DNA of 64,000 nucleotides, taken from Bacteroidia bacterium. Its GTDB lineage: Bacteria > Bacteroidota > Bacteroidia > Flavobacteriales > Flavobacteriaceae. The translations under genes were made by a program, and so were the position numbers. The notes below the pieces were generated by a model. That model saw nothing but the letters and a program-made list of their open reading frames with translations. It was not told the origin of the DNA and did not search any database. Of this stretch, positions 16,309 through 24,132 are shown in pieces; position 1 is the first letter of the stretch, and each line of letters opens with the position of its first letter. Location: assembly GCA_030430535.1 (NCBI GenBank), contig JAUIKY010000009.1:30466-94465 (forward strand). Direction: 5' to 3'.

Positions 16309-17853
16309 TTACTTCATCTTCAACAACCAGTTACGCACATCCACTTCTTTTTTGATGATGTCGCGTAAATCGTCAATCTTTACACGTTGCTGTTCCATGG
16401 TATCCCTGTGGCGGATGGTCACACTATTATCTTCCAAAGTATCGTGGTCCACAGTGATACAAAACGGTGTCCCGTTGGCATCTTGCCTTCTATAACGTCT
16501 TCCAACGGCATCTTTTTCATCGTAAATAATGTTGAAATCCCATTTCAGTTCTTCCACAATTTGTCGTGCTACTTCCGGCAACCCGTCCTTTTTAACCAAT
16601 GGCAAAACGGCGGCTTTTACTGGCGCCAATACACTTGGTAATTTTAAAACCGTTCTGGTAGTACCATTTTCCAATTCTTCTTCTTGTAACGAATTCGAAA
16701 ATACCGCCAAGAACATTCTATCTAAACCAATAGACGTTTCCAATACGTACGGTACATAGCTTTTATTTTCCTCAGGATCGAAATATTGTAATTTTTTCCC
16801 GGAGTATTTTTCATGCTGGCTTAAATCGAAATCGGTACGCGAATGGATACCTTCCAATTCTTTAAATCCGAATGGAAATTTGAACTCGATATCGGCAGCG
16901 GCATCAGCATAATGTGCTAATTTTTCGTGGTCGTGGAATCGGTAATTATCTTCACCCATACCCAAACTCAAGTGCCATTTTAATCGGGTTTCCTTCCAAT
17001 GCTCATACCATTCTTGCTGCGTACCTGGCTTGATAAAAAATTGCATTTCCATCTGTTCGAACTCACGCATACGGAAAATAAACTGGCGCGCTACAATCTC
17101 GTTTCTAAAGGCTTTTCCGGTTTGTGCAATACCAAACGGAATCTTCAATCGGCTGGTTTTTTGAACGTTCAAAAAGTTGACAAAAATACCCTGTGCGGTT
17201 TCTGGGCGCAGGTATAAATCCATGGCATTTTCTGCGGAAGCCCCCAATTTGGTACCGAACATTAAATTGAACTGTTTCACATCGGTCCAGTTTTTACTTC
17301 CCGTTAGTGGGTCGGCAATTTCCAACTCTTCAATAAGCGCTTTTACATCGGCCAAATCTTCGTTTTCCAACGATTTTGCCATCCGCGAAAGCGTGGTATT
17401 TATTTTTTCCTGATAGCCCAACACCCGTTGGTTCGTGCTAACAAATTCTTCTTTATTAAAAGCATCACCAAAACGCTTTTCGGCCTTAGCCACTTCCTTG
17501 TCGATTTTGGCTTCAATTTTAGCACAATAATCTTCAATAAGCACATCGGCACGGTAGCGCTTTTTGGAATCTTTATTATCAATTAACGGATCGTTAAAAG
17601 CATCAACGTGGCCAGACGCCTTCCAAGTGGTGGGATGCATAAAAATAGCGGCGTCAATACCCACTATATTTTCATTCATCTGCACCATGGCGCGCCACCA
17701 GTAATCGCGGATGTTCTTTTTTAATTCTGCACCGTTTTGTGCGTAGTCGTAAACTGCACTCAATCCATCATAGATTTCACTACTCTGGAACACGTAACCA
17801 TACTCTTTTGCGTGAGAGATTACCTTTTTAAATTGATCGTCTTGATTTGCCAT
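16309..17853 (-). CDS. glyS: Glycyl-tRNA synthetase, homodimeric type
   Basis: A class II synthetase of 514 residues, the alpha2 form that attaches glycine to tRNA-Gly. It begins FKKVISHAKEYGYVFQSSEIYDGL, the N-terminal class II segment of this form. Motif 2 is visible as GIAQTGKAFRNEI with FIFRMREFEQMEMQFF, and motif 3 as ETSIGLDRMFLAVF. A C-terminal anticodon-binding domain ends with TIRHRDTMEQQRVKIDDL. A -7 box sits only five bases before the ATG, so the message may carry almost no leader. Confidence 0.98.
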   Translation of the reverse strand: MANQDDQFKKVISHAKEYGYVFQSSEIYDGLSAVYDYAQNGAELKKNIRDYWWRAMVQMNENIVGIDAAIFMHPTTWKASGHVDAFNDPLIDNKDSKKRYRADVLIEDYCAKIEAKIDKEVAKAEKRFGDAFNKEEFVSTNQRVLGYQEKINTTLSRMAKSLENEDLADVKALIEELEIADPLTGSKNWTDVKQFNLMFGTKLGASAENAMDLYLRPETAQGIFVNFLNVQKTSRLKIPFGIAQTGKAFRNEIVARQFIFRMREFEQMEMQFFIKPGTQQEWYEHWKETRLKWHLSLGMGEDNYRFHDHEKLAHYADAAADIEFKFPFGFKELEGIHSRTDFDLSQHEKYSGKKLQYFDPEENKSYVPYVLETSIGLDRMFLAVFSNSLQEEELENGTTRTVLKLPSVLAPVKAAVLPLVKKDGLPEVARQIVEELKWDFNIIYDEKDAVGRRYRRQDANGTPFCITVDHDTLEDNSVTIRHRDTMEQQRVKIDDLRDIIKKEVDVRNWLLKMK

Positions 17854-17858
17854 AGCTG

Positions 17859-17866
17859 CAAAAATA
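17859..17866 (-). promoter_or_regulatory. -7 box directly before glyS
   Basis: The minus strand reads TATTTTTG, an exact TAnnTTTG, ending five bases before the glyS ATG. If used, transcription would begin at or next to the start codon. Confidence 0.4.
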
Positions 17867-18077
17867 ATAAACCGCTTTAAACTAATGCATTTTTAATGAA
17901 AAATTAGTGGAGGATTATTTTAGCCACGAATGCACGAATGTTATTGCACATCTATCTATTGTTTTTATATGTTATCCAAAAACAAATATTATGCAATCAA
18001 ATAATTTTCAGTAAATTAAAGCACTAAAACAAACGTGGATTCATGGCCAATTTTAGATTTATCCAACGTCATTGCAC

Positions 18078-18755
18078 ATGCTAAACCCCATCATCAATTT
18101 ATTCTTTCCGAAGGTATGTGTGGCGTGCCATAATTTATTGGGCGATAACGAACATACCATTTGTATGGATTGCCGACACGATTTGCCCGTAACCAACTTT
18201 CATTTTGATGATAGTGATGTGGTTAAAAAAGTATTGTACGGTCGTGCGAAAATTGAAAATGGCACGGCATTATTTCGGTTTGAAAAGAAAGGAAAAGTGC
18301 AACAGCTTATCCATAATTTAAAATACCGCGGCCATGAAAACATTGGTCATTTTCTGGGAAATTGGCTGGGCGGCGAGCTAAAAACCATTGAAGCCTACCA
18401 ACAGATTGATGCCGTTATCCCCGTACCCATGCACCCTAAAAAACAAAAAAAGCGGGGCTACAATCAAGTGACCAAATTTGGACAACAAATTGCCGAAGCA
18501 CTCAACGCCGAATTTAAAGACGATGTTTTGGTAAAAATTACCAACACCCAATCGCAAACCATAAAAAGCCGTTTTTCGCGGTGGGACAGTAGTAACGAGC
18601 TATTTGCTATTAATAATCCCAACAGCATAAAAGGCATGCACATTCTTTTGGTTGACGACCTCATCACTACCGGGGCAACGCTTGAAGCCTGCATTAACGT
18701 TTTAAACCAAGCCAAAAACGTAAAAATTAGTGTTGCCACCATGGCAATAGCGTAA
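18078..18755 (+). CDS. ComF-family phosphoribosyltransferase-like protein
   Basis: A 225-residue ComF/GntX-type protein. The N-terminus has a probable zinc-binding set of cysteines (FPKVCVACHNLL and TICMDCRHDLP). The middle part is the conserved LIHNLKYRGHENIGHFLG and IDAVIPVPMHPKKQKKRGYNQ. The PRPP-binding loop is ILLVDDLITTGATLEAC near the end. In naturally competent bacteria ComF helps DNA uptake; in most others the role is unknown. ATG 18078 is preferred over the TTG at 18072. The gene stands alone with 223 bases of leader region upstream. Confidence 0.93.
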   Translation: MLNPIINLFFPKVCVACHNLLGDNEHTICMDCRHDLPVTNFHFDDSDVVKKVLYGRAKIENGTALFRFEKKGKVQQLIHNLKYRGHENIGHFLGNWLGGELKTIEAYQQIDAVIPVPMHPKKQKKRGYNQVTKFGQQIAEALNAEFKDDVLVKITNTQSQTIKSRFSRWDSSNELFAINNPNSIKGMHILLVDDLITTGATLEACINVLNQAKNVKISVATMAIA

Positions 18756-18921
18756 ACACTTAACCGTTATATTTTTAATTTTACGTAGGTTTCTTCAGTA
18801 ATAACTGAAATCTTGTTCAAAAAATCGCAAAATTTTGTTTCATTTTAGTAACCGCTTCGCTAGTACATAAATTATTTTATTCTGTTTTTTTTTTGTGAAT
18901 TTCAGAACAAAAAAATTCATG

Positions 18922-18929
18922 TACTTTTG
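18922..18929 (+). promoter_or_regulatory. -7 box before the Ig-like lipoprotein gene
   Basis: TACTTTTG matches TAnnTTTG exactly and ends 20 bases before the ATG at 18950. Confidence 0.45.
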
Positions 18930-18949
18930 TTAAAAATTTAAAATTGTTG

Positions 18950-20554
18950 ATGAACAAGTCGTTTTTAAACTTTGTTTTGGCCGTTTTTATCGGTCTTATT
19001 TTAGCCAATTGTGCCAACCGTGGGCGCCCCGAAGGAGGCCCGAAGGACGTTACCCCGCCTAAAATAATAAAGTCGATTCCCGAAAACTACACCACCAATT
19101 TTAAAGGCGATGAAATTGAAATCTATTTCGACGAGTTTATAAAAATAAAAGACCTGCAAAAACAGCTCATTATTTCACCCCCAATGAATACCCAACCCAA
19201 TGTAACCCCATTGGGCGGTGCGAGCAAGTATATCACCATAAAAATTTACGATACGCTACAACCCAACACCACTTATGCGTTCAACTTCGGAAACAGCATT
19301 ACCGATAATAACGAGGGCAACCCGTACCCATACTACCGCTATGTGTTTTCAACTGGCGATTACATCGACTCGTTAACCGTAAAAGGCAACATTGTCGATG
19401 CGCTTTTAAAACAGCCCGAAACCTTCGTTAATGTGGCGCTTTATGAAGTCGATTCTACATATTCCGATTCCATTGTTTACAAAGATAAGCCCAAGTACAT
19501 CACCAACACGCTCGACAGTTTAACCACCTTTACCATTGAAAATATAAAACCCGGAACATATAAACTCATCGCTCTTAAAGACAACAACAGCGATAATAAA
19601 TTTCAACAAAAAACCGATCAAATAGCATTTCATGAAGGGTTTATTACAGTACCAAGCGACACCTCGTACACCTTAAAATTATTCAAGGAAAATTTAGATT
19701 TTAGAGCCACTCGCCCCAGATTGATTTCGGGTGAAAAAATAGCTTTTGGTTACGAGGGCAGTTATAAAAACATGAATATTGATATCCTTTCGGAAACTCC
19801 ACCAGAGTTTGAATACCGTATTACCAAAGACGAAAAAACCGATTCGTTGATGTATTGGTACAAACCCCGTTTGAAAGTCGATTCGCTTCATTTTAAAGTG
19901 ACACACCCCACTTTTGAAAAAGAATTCATAGTGCGCATCAGTGAACAGAAACGTGATTCGTTGACCATTAAAACCCAACCCTCGGGTTCCATAGGTATTG
20001 AAGAAGATTTAAAAATAACAGGCTCAACGCCTTTTGTTGAATTTAATGCTTCTAAAATCACGCTATTAGACAAAGATTCAACGCAAGTGGATTTCAAGAC
20101 GCGCTTCGACACCATCAACAACACCTATGCCTTCCAGTTTAACAAAACCGAAGATAACAGCTATAAAATGCAAATTCTTCCTGAAGCCTTTACCGGATTC
20201 TTCGGAAACAAAAACGACACCATCAATGTGTCCTTAAAAACAAAAAGTGCTTCATCTTTTGGCTACGTGCGATTTACCCTCGCCAATGCTCCAAAATATC
20301 CACTCATTATACAATTGACCGACAATAAGGGCAAAGTAAAAGTGGAAGGCTACACCCACGAACAAGACGTTGTTGATTTTTTAAATTTAGACCCAGGCAC
20401 CTATTCCATACGGGTGGTGCACGATGTTAATGGCAATCAGCTATTCGATACGGGAAGTTTCTTAGGCAACATTCAACCAGAAAACGTAAGTCATTTTCAA
20501 GATATTGAAATCAGGGCCGATTGGGGTATTCAGGAAACTTTAACTTTTAACTGA
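18950..20554 (+). CDS. Ig-like domain lipoprotein (SbsA/Big_5 type)
   Basis: A 534-residue lipoprotein. The signal peptide ends at Cys21 (LILANC) and is followed by RGRPEGGPKDVTPPKII, the typical start of a widespread Bacteroidota envelope protein with an SbsA-like Ig domain (about residues 36-130, including GDEIEIYFDEFIKIKD). The rest is beta-rich with repeats such as PGTYKLIALKDNNSDNKF and PGTYSIRVVHDVNGNQLFD, which resemble carboxypeptidase-regulatory-like strands. ATG 18950 is preferred over two TTG codons just upstream. Function is unknown, probably structural in the periplasm or outer membrane. Its stop overlaps the convergent nitrilase gene by eight bases. Confidence 0.87.
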   Translation: MNKSFLNFVLAVFIGLILANCANRGRPEGGPKDVTPPKIIKSIPENYTTNFKGDEIEIYFDEFIKIKDLQKQLIISPPMNTQPNVTPLGGASKYITIKIYDTLQPNTTYAFNFGNSITDNNEGNPYPYYRYVFSTGDYIDSLTVKGNIVDALLKQPETFVNVALYEVDSTYSDSIVYKDKPKYITNTLDSLTTFTIENIKPGTYKLIALKDNNSDNKFQQKTDQIAFHEGFITVPSDTSYTLKLFKENLDFRATRPRLISGEKIAFGYEGSYKNMNIDILSETPPEFEYRITKDEKTDSLMYWYKPRLKVDSLHFKVTHPTFEKEFIVRISEQKRDSLTIKTQPSGSIGIEEDLKITGSTPFVEFNASKITLLDKDSTQVDFKTRFDTINNTYAFQFNKTEDNSYKMQILPEAFTGFFGNKNDTINVSLKTKSASSFGYVRFTLANAPKYPLIIQLTDNKGKVKVEGYTHEQDVVDFLNLDPGTYSIRVVHDVNGNQLFDTGSFLGNIQPENVSHFQDIEIRADWGIQETLTFN

Positions 20555-21326
20555 TATTGAACGTATCGCGGTCGTTTAAGAATTTGAATTTATTGCGATA
20601 GGCTTCAATGTGCCTTTTTTCTAAAGTGATGATTTCAATTTGTTCTTTTCCGTGTTGAAAATCGGCGATGGGGTTCCCCAATACGTCATAAGCCCCAGAA
20701 TGCCCCACATATTCTATATCTATACCATCAACACCTACACGGTTTACACCAATACAGTAACTCATATTTTCAATGGCACGGGCTTTTAACAGAGCATCCC
20801 ACGCTGAAATCCTGGGTTTTGGCCAATTGGCCACATAGATTAACACATCGTAATCTTCAACGTTTCTGGCCCAAACAGGAAAGCGCAAATCGTAACATAC
20901 CTGCGGACATATTTTCCAGCCCTTGTAATCAACAATCACTTTTTCGGTTCCGGCGGTGTAGGTTTTATGTTCGTTCGCCAAAGTAAACGTGTGGCGTTTG
21001 TTGTAGATTGAAATATTTCCGGAAGGCTCAACGAACAAAAAACGGTTGTAAAACTTACCATGTTCCTTAATCACAAGGCTTCCCGCGATGGCAGCATTCT
21101 TCCCAGTCGCTATTTGTTTCATCCAAATAACGGTTTCGCCCTGCATGGTCTCGGCCACTTTTTCGGCATTCATGGTAAATCCTGTGGCAAACATTTCGGG
21201 CAGCACTACCACATCGACAGGCTTGGAAATATCTTCTATTTTTTTGGTGAAGTTCTTCAGGTTTGCTTCGGGGTTTTCCCAAGCTAAATCGGACTGCACC
21301 AATGCAATATTAAGCTGGTTTTGCAA
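20547..21326 (-). CDS. Nitrilase-family amidase, YafV/omega-amidase-like
   Basis: A 259-residue carbon-nitrogen hydrolase with the catalytic triad Glu44 (VVLPEMFATGF), Lys110 (SIYNKRHTF) and Cys144 (CPQVCYDLRFP). The context around the triad matches YafV/Nit2-type omega-amidases, which split alpha-ketoglutaramate or ketosuccinamate into the keto acid and ammonia. It is the last gene of a run that begins with two coiled-coil envelope proteins and stands downstream of a methionine aminotransferase gene, a partner that would produce its substrate. Cytosolic; no signal peptide. Confidence 0.9.
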   Translation of the reverse strand: MQNQLNIALVQSDLAWENPEANLKNFTKKIEDISKPVDVVVLPEMFATGFTMNAEKVAETMQGETVIWMKQIATGKNAAIAGSLVIKEHGKFYNRFLFVEPSGNISIYNKRHTFTLANEHKTYTAGTEKVIVDYKGWKICPQVCYDLRFPVWARNVEDYDVLIYVANWPKPRISAWDALLKARAIENMSYCIGVNRVGVDGIDIEYVGHSGAYDVLGNPIADFQHGKEQIEIITLEKRHIEAYRNKFKFLNDRDTFNIS

Positions 21327-21338
21327 AACTTTTCGGTA

Positions 21339-21815
21339 TTACAGTTTTCTTTTGGCTTTGGCGGTTTGTTCTTTTAACTTTTCTATTTTAGAAAGCCATT
21401 TTTGTTCGTCTTGAGGTGACAATTTACCTTTCTTTTTTAACTTTTCATACTTTTGCTGGGCACTTTCATATTTCTCTGTTAATTTTTCATAATTGGAGTG
21501 CGCCTTTTCTTTTTGTTTCAAGGCTTTTTCAGCCTTTTTTTGCTTCTTTTCGGCTGCTTTTTGTTTTTTCTCTGCCTTTTTTAGCGCCTTTTCTGTTTCA
21601 TTGGCTGCATCGAGTGCTTGTGTCTTTTTGTTTAAAGCCTTTTTTACTTCCAAACGTTCTTCTAAACTTAATGTGTTTGTTACATCAACACCATTTTTTA
21701 AAACAACATCTCCTTTAACGCTGTATGTAGCTCCATTCCAAGTAACTTCCTGTGCAGATAAGGAAAGTCCTAATGCCATAACCAAGGCTATAAACCATTT
21801 TGTAATTGCTTCCAT
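21339..21815 (-). CDS. Secreted coiled-coil protein, paralogue of the neighbour upstream
   Basis: A 158-residue protein with a signal peptide (cleavage after LSLSAQ), a short N-domain (EVTWNGATYSVKGDVVLKNG), a Lys/Ala/Glu-rich coiled coil at about 60-125 and the C-terminal motif KGKLSPQDEQKWLSKIEKL. The gene upstream encodes the same layout and nearly the same C-terminal motif, so the two arose by duplication. This one has a plain signal peptide, the other a lipobox. Four bases separate them and twelve bases separate this gene from the amidase. No known function; periplasmic. Confidence 0.75.
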   Translation of the reverse strand: MEAITKWFIALVMALGLSLSAQEVTWNGATYSVKGDVVLKNGVDVTNTLSLEERLEVKKALNKKTQALDAANETEKALKKAEKKQKAAEKKQKKAEKALKQKEKAHSNYEKLTEKYESAQQKYEKLKKKGKLSPQDEQKWLSKIEKLKEQTAKAKRKL

Positions 21816-21819
21816 CTGT

Positions 21820-22344
21820 TTATTTTAACTGTTTATAAATTTCGTTTGCTTTATTTAGCTCTGCTTCGAATTCAGCAATTCGGGCTTGCCATTTTTCTTC
21901 ATCTCGTGGCGATAATTTGCCTTTGGCCTTTAACGTTTCGTAGCGTTCTTTTTTATCAAGGAGGCGTTCTTTGGCTTTCAAAACATCTTCGCGTGCTTCT
22001 TCCCTGGCCTTTATTTTTTCTTCCAACTGCTCTTGATTGGCTTCAAGTTCTTCCTGCCTTTCTTTCGCTCTTTTTAAAGCTTCTTCAACTTTTTCCTGTT
22101 CTTCTGCGAGTTCCTTTTTCTTATCTTCAGCCATTCGCTGTGCCTCAATGCGTTCGTTCAACGTGTTTTTTATGGCTGCTTTTTCTTCACTTGTTAATTC
22201 TGCTGAAATATCTTTACCGTTGTGGTAAAAACTATTATTCTTTATTTTATAAATGGTGCCATCGTCCATAATCACTTTTTGACTACTTCCACATGCTACC
22301 ATTATGGCGATTGAAAAAATCGATACTATTTTTAAAAACTTCAT
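21820..22344 (-). CDS. Coiled-coil lipoprotein, paralogue of the neighbour downstream
   Basis: A 174-residue lipoprotein from ATG 22344. The open frame extends twelve codons further, but the signal peptide with lipobox Cys18 (IMVACGSS) begins here. The N-domain reads VIMDDGTIYKIKNNSFYHNGKDI, then follows a long charged coiled coil (about 50-150) and the C-terminal motif KGKLSPRDEEKWQARIAEF. The equivalent strings in the next protein show they are paralogues. Together they could form a membrane-tethered and a free partner. Function is unknown. Confidence 0.75.
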   Translation of the reverse strand: MKFLKIVSIFSIAIMVACGSSQKVIMDDGTIYKIKNNSFYHNGKDISAELTSEEKAAIKNTLNERIEAQRMAEDKKKELAEEQEKVEEALKRAKERQEELEANQEQLEEKIKAREEAREDVLKAKERLLDKKERYETLKAKGKLSPRDEEKWQARIAEFEAELNKANEIYKQLK

Positions 22345-22420
22345 ATTTCTGGTTCTATTCGGTTCTATTAATTTAGACACTAAATTGAACGGATGTCACG
22401 CCATTAACGTGTTTTTAACA

Positions 22421-23566
22421 TTATAGCCCGCATAATATTTCGGCTGCTTGTTTTAAGGTATCTTCGGTTTTGGCGAAACAAAAACGCAGCACTTTATAAT
22501 CTATATTATCGATATTGAAAACCGACATGGGTATCGAGGCCACACCGTTTTCAATAGTCAATCGCTTTGCAAAATCCACATCGTTTTCTTGGGTGATTTG
22601 GGAGTAATCCAAAACTTGGAAATACGAGCCCTTGGCTGGGGTAAACCTGAACTTTGAATCCTTCATTAAATTTAAGAATAAATCGCGTTTCTTTTGATAA
22701 AAATCGGGCAATTTCAGGTAATGCTCGGGATTTTGCATATAATCGGCGATGCCTTTTTGAGTGGGGTGATGGATGCAAAACACTACAAATTGGTGCACTT
22801 TTAAAAACTCGTCCATCAGCGCTTTTGGCGCACAGCAGTAACCCACGCGCCACCCCGTATTGTGGAAGGTTTTACAAAACGACGACACCACAAAACTCCG
22901 AGCCTTTAAATCGGGAAACAAACAAGCACTTTGGTGCTGTTCGCCATCGTAAATCATGTGTTCATAAACCTCATCACTCAAGACTATAATATTTGTATTT
23001 TTAGTAATTTCCTGTAATTGCAACATATCTTCCTTAGAGAAAATACTGCCGGTAGGGTTATGCGGTGAATTAATAACAATCATTTTGGTACGGCTATTAA
23101 TTTTAGCTTTCACCGTTTCCCAATCTACTTTATATCCATTTGAAGCTTTGAGCTGAACAGGGATAGGAATACCACCATTTAATTGCACGTTAGGTTCATA
23201 ACTATCATAAGCTGGTTTAAAAACAACCACTTCATCATTGGGTTTTATAAAAGTTGAAATGATAGTAAAAATAGCCTGTGTGGCCCCAGCAGTCACAACA
23301 ATTTCGGTTTCTGGATGATAGCTTTCTCCATAAACCAATTCATATTTTTTTGAAATAGCGTTTCGGAGTTCCAAATGGCCGCGCATGGGCGCATATTGGT
23401 TGTAGCCCGAATCCATAGCCTTACTGACCAAATCAATTAGTTTTTGGTCGCTTTTAAAATTAGGAAAACCCTGTGACAGATTAATGGCACCGTGCTTTGC
23501 CGCCAAAGCACTCATCACCGAAAAAATGGTGGTGCCCACATGAGGAAGTTTAGATGAATGTTGCAT
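22421..23566 (-). CDS. Methionine aminotransferase-like PLP enzyme
   Basis: A 381-residue class I/II aminotransferase from ATG 23566; a TTG eleven codons upstream is less likely. Signs are AINLSQGFPNF at the start, YNQYAPMRGHLELR, the PLP contact NSPHNPTG (around 167-174), SDEVYEHMIYDG and the Schiff-base Lys232 in SSFCKTFHNTGWRVGY. This SQGFPxF type is the YbdL/KAT group, which transfers the amino group between methionine or glutamine and keto acids. With the omega-amidase-like gene nearby it suggests methionine salvage. Aromatic or kynurenine substrates remain possible. Confidence 0.9.
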   Translation of the reverse strand: MQHSSKLPHVGTTIFSVMSALAAKHGAINLSQGFPNFKSDQKLIDLVSKAMDSGYNQYAPMRGHLELRNAISKKYELVYGESYHPETEIVVTAGATQAIFTIISTFIKPNDEVVVFKPAYDSYEPNVQLNGGIPIPVQLKASNGYKVDWETVKAKINSRTKMIVINSPHNPTGSIFSKEDMLQLQEITKNTNIIVLSDEVYEHMIYDGEQHQSACLFPDLKARSFVVSSFCKTFHNTGWRVGYCCAPKALMDEFLKVHQFVVFCIHHPTQKGIADYMQNPEHYLKLPDFYQKKRDLFLNLMKDSKFRFTPAKGSYFQVLDYSQITQENDVDFAKRLTIENGVASIPMSVFNIDNIDYKVLRFCFAKTEDTLKQAAEILCGL

Positions 23567-23641
23567 GCTTAAAGCTACACAATTTTCATCTTTCTTCAAT
23601 AGAAAGTATGAACGTTAAATTTAAACTTTACTGGTTACGAA

Positions 23642-24010
23642 TTAATTTTCTGAATGGTCATTTTTGTCATTTAAACCCTGTTCTATTTTTTGTTGACTTA
23701 AACGTTTTGCCTTTTGGAAGTTTTCTATATTGTCTTGAAGCGCATTTTCAATGGATTTTTTTGAATTGTTATAACTGTTTTCCATGGATTGGATATACGC
23801 TAAAGCCTTAATGCTTTTTGAAAAATCGGCTTTTTCTTTAGTTTCTGCATCATTAAATACTGTTTTTTCCCTGACAACTTCCTGCTGAAAATCTTCATCA
23901 TACAATTCCATGGATTCTTTTTCAAACCTCCTAAAATCTGAATCAGATTTGAACACCTTTACAACATATATCACTACAAGACCAATAAAAAAACACCACA
24001 ACCAAACCAT
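23642..24010 (-). CDS. Small single-span membrane protein of unknown function
   Basis: A 122-residue protein with one N-terminal membrane helix (about 2-18, WLWCFFIGLVVIYVVKVF) followed by a wholly charged, helical cytoplasmic part rich in Lys, Glu, Asp and Gln. No domain is recognised. It lies between the aminotransferase and the MutS-like gene with 122 bases to the latter. The codon use looks like its neighbours and the start ATG is reasonable, but existence as an expressed gene rests only on the open frame and its membrane-plus-helix pattern. Confidence 0.6.
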   Translation of the reverse strand: MVWLWCFFIGLVVIYVVKVFKSDSDFRRFEKESMELYDEDFQQEVVREKTVFNDAETKEKADFSKSIKALAYIQSMENSYNNSKKSIENALQDNIENFQKAKRLSQQKIEQGLNDKNDHSEN

Positions 24011-24132
24011 AGACCCCTAATATTAAACGATTTATGATTCAAAAATAATATTAAACTTACAGAAACAATGCCGTCCTTCGATTAGTAAGTATTATCTTTA
24101 GACGAATGGCAATAAACTCAAGATAAGTCAAT

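Noticed and set aside
17921..17940. Short direct repeat CACGAATGCACGAATG upstream of the ComF-like gene
   Set aside because: Only one partial copy is present; it resembles a common flavobacterial intergenic motif but cannot be supported as an element.
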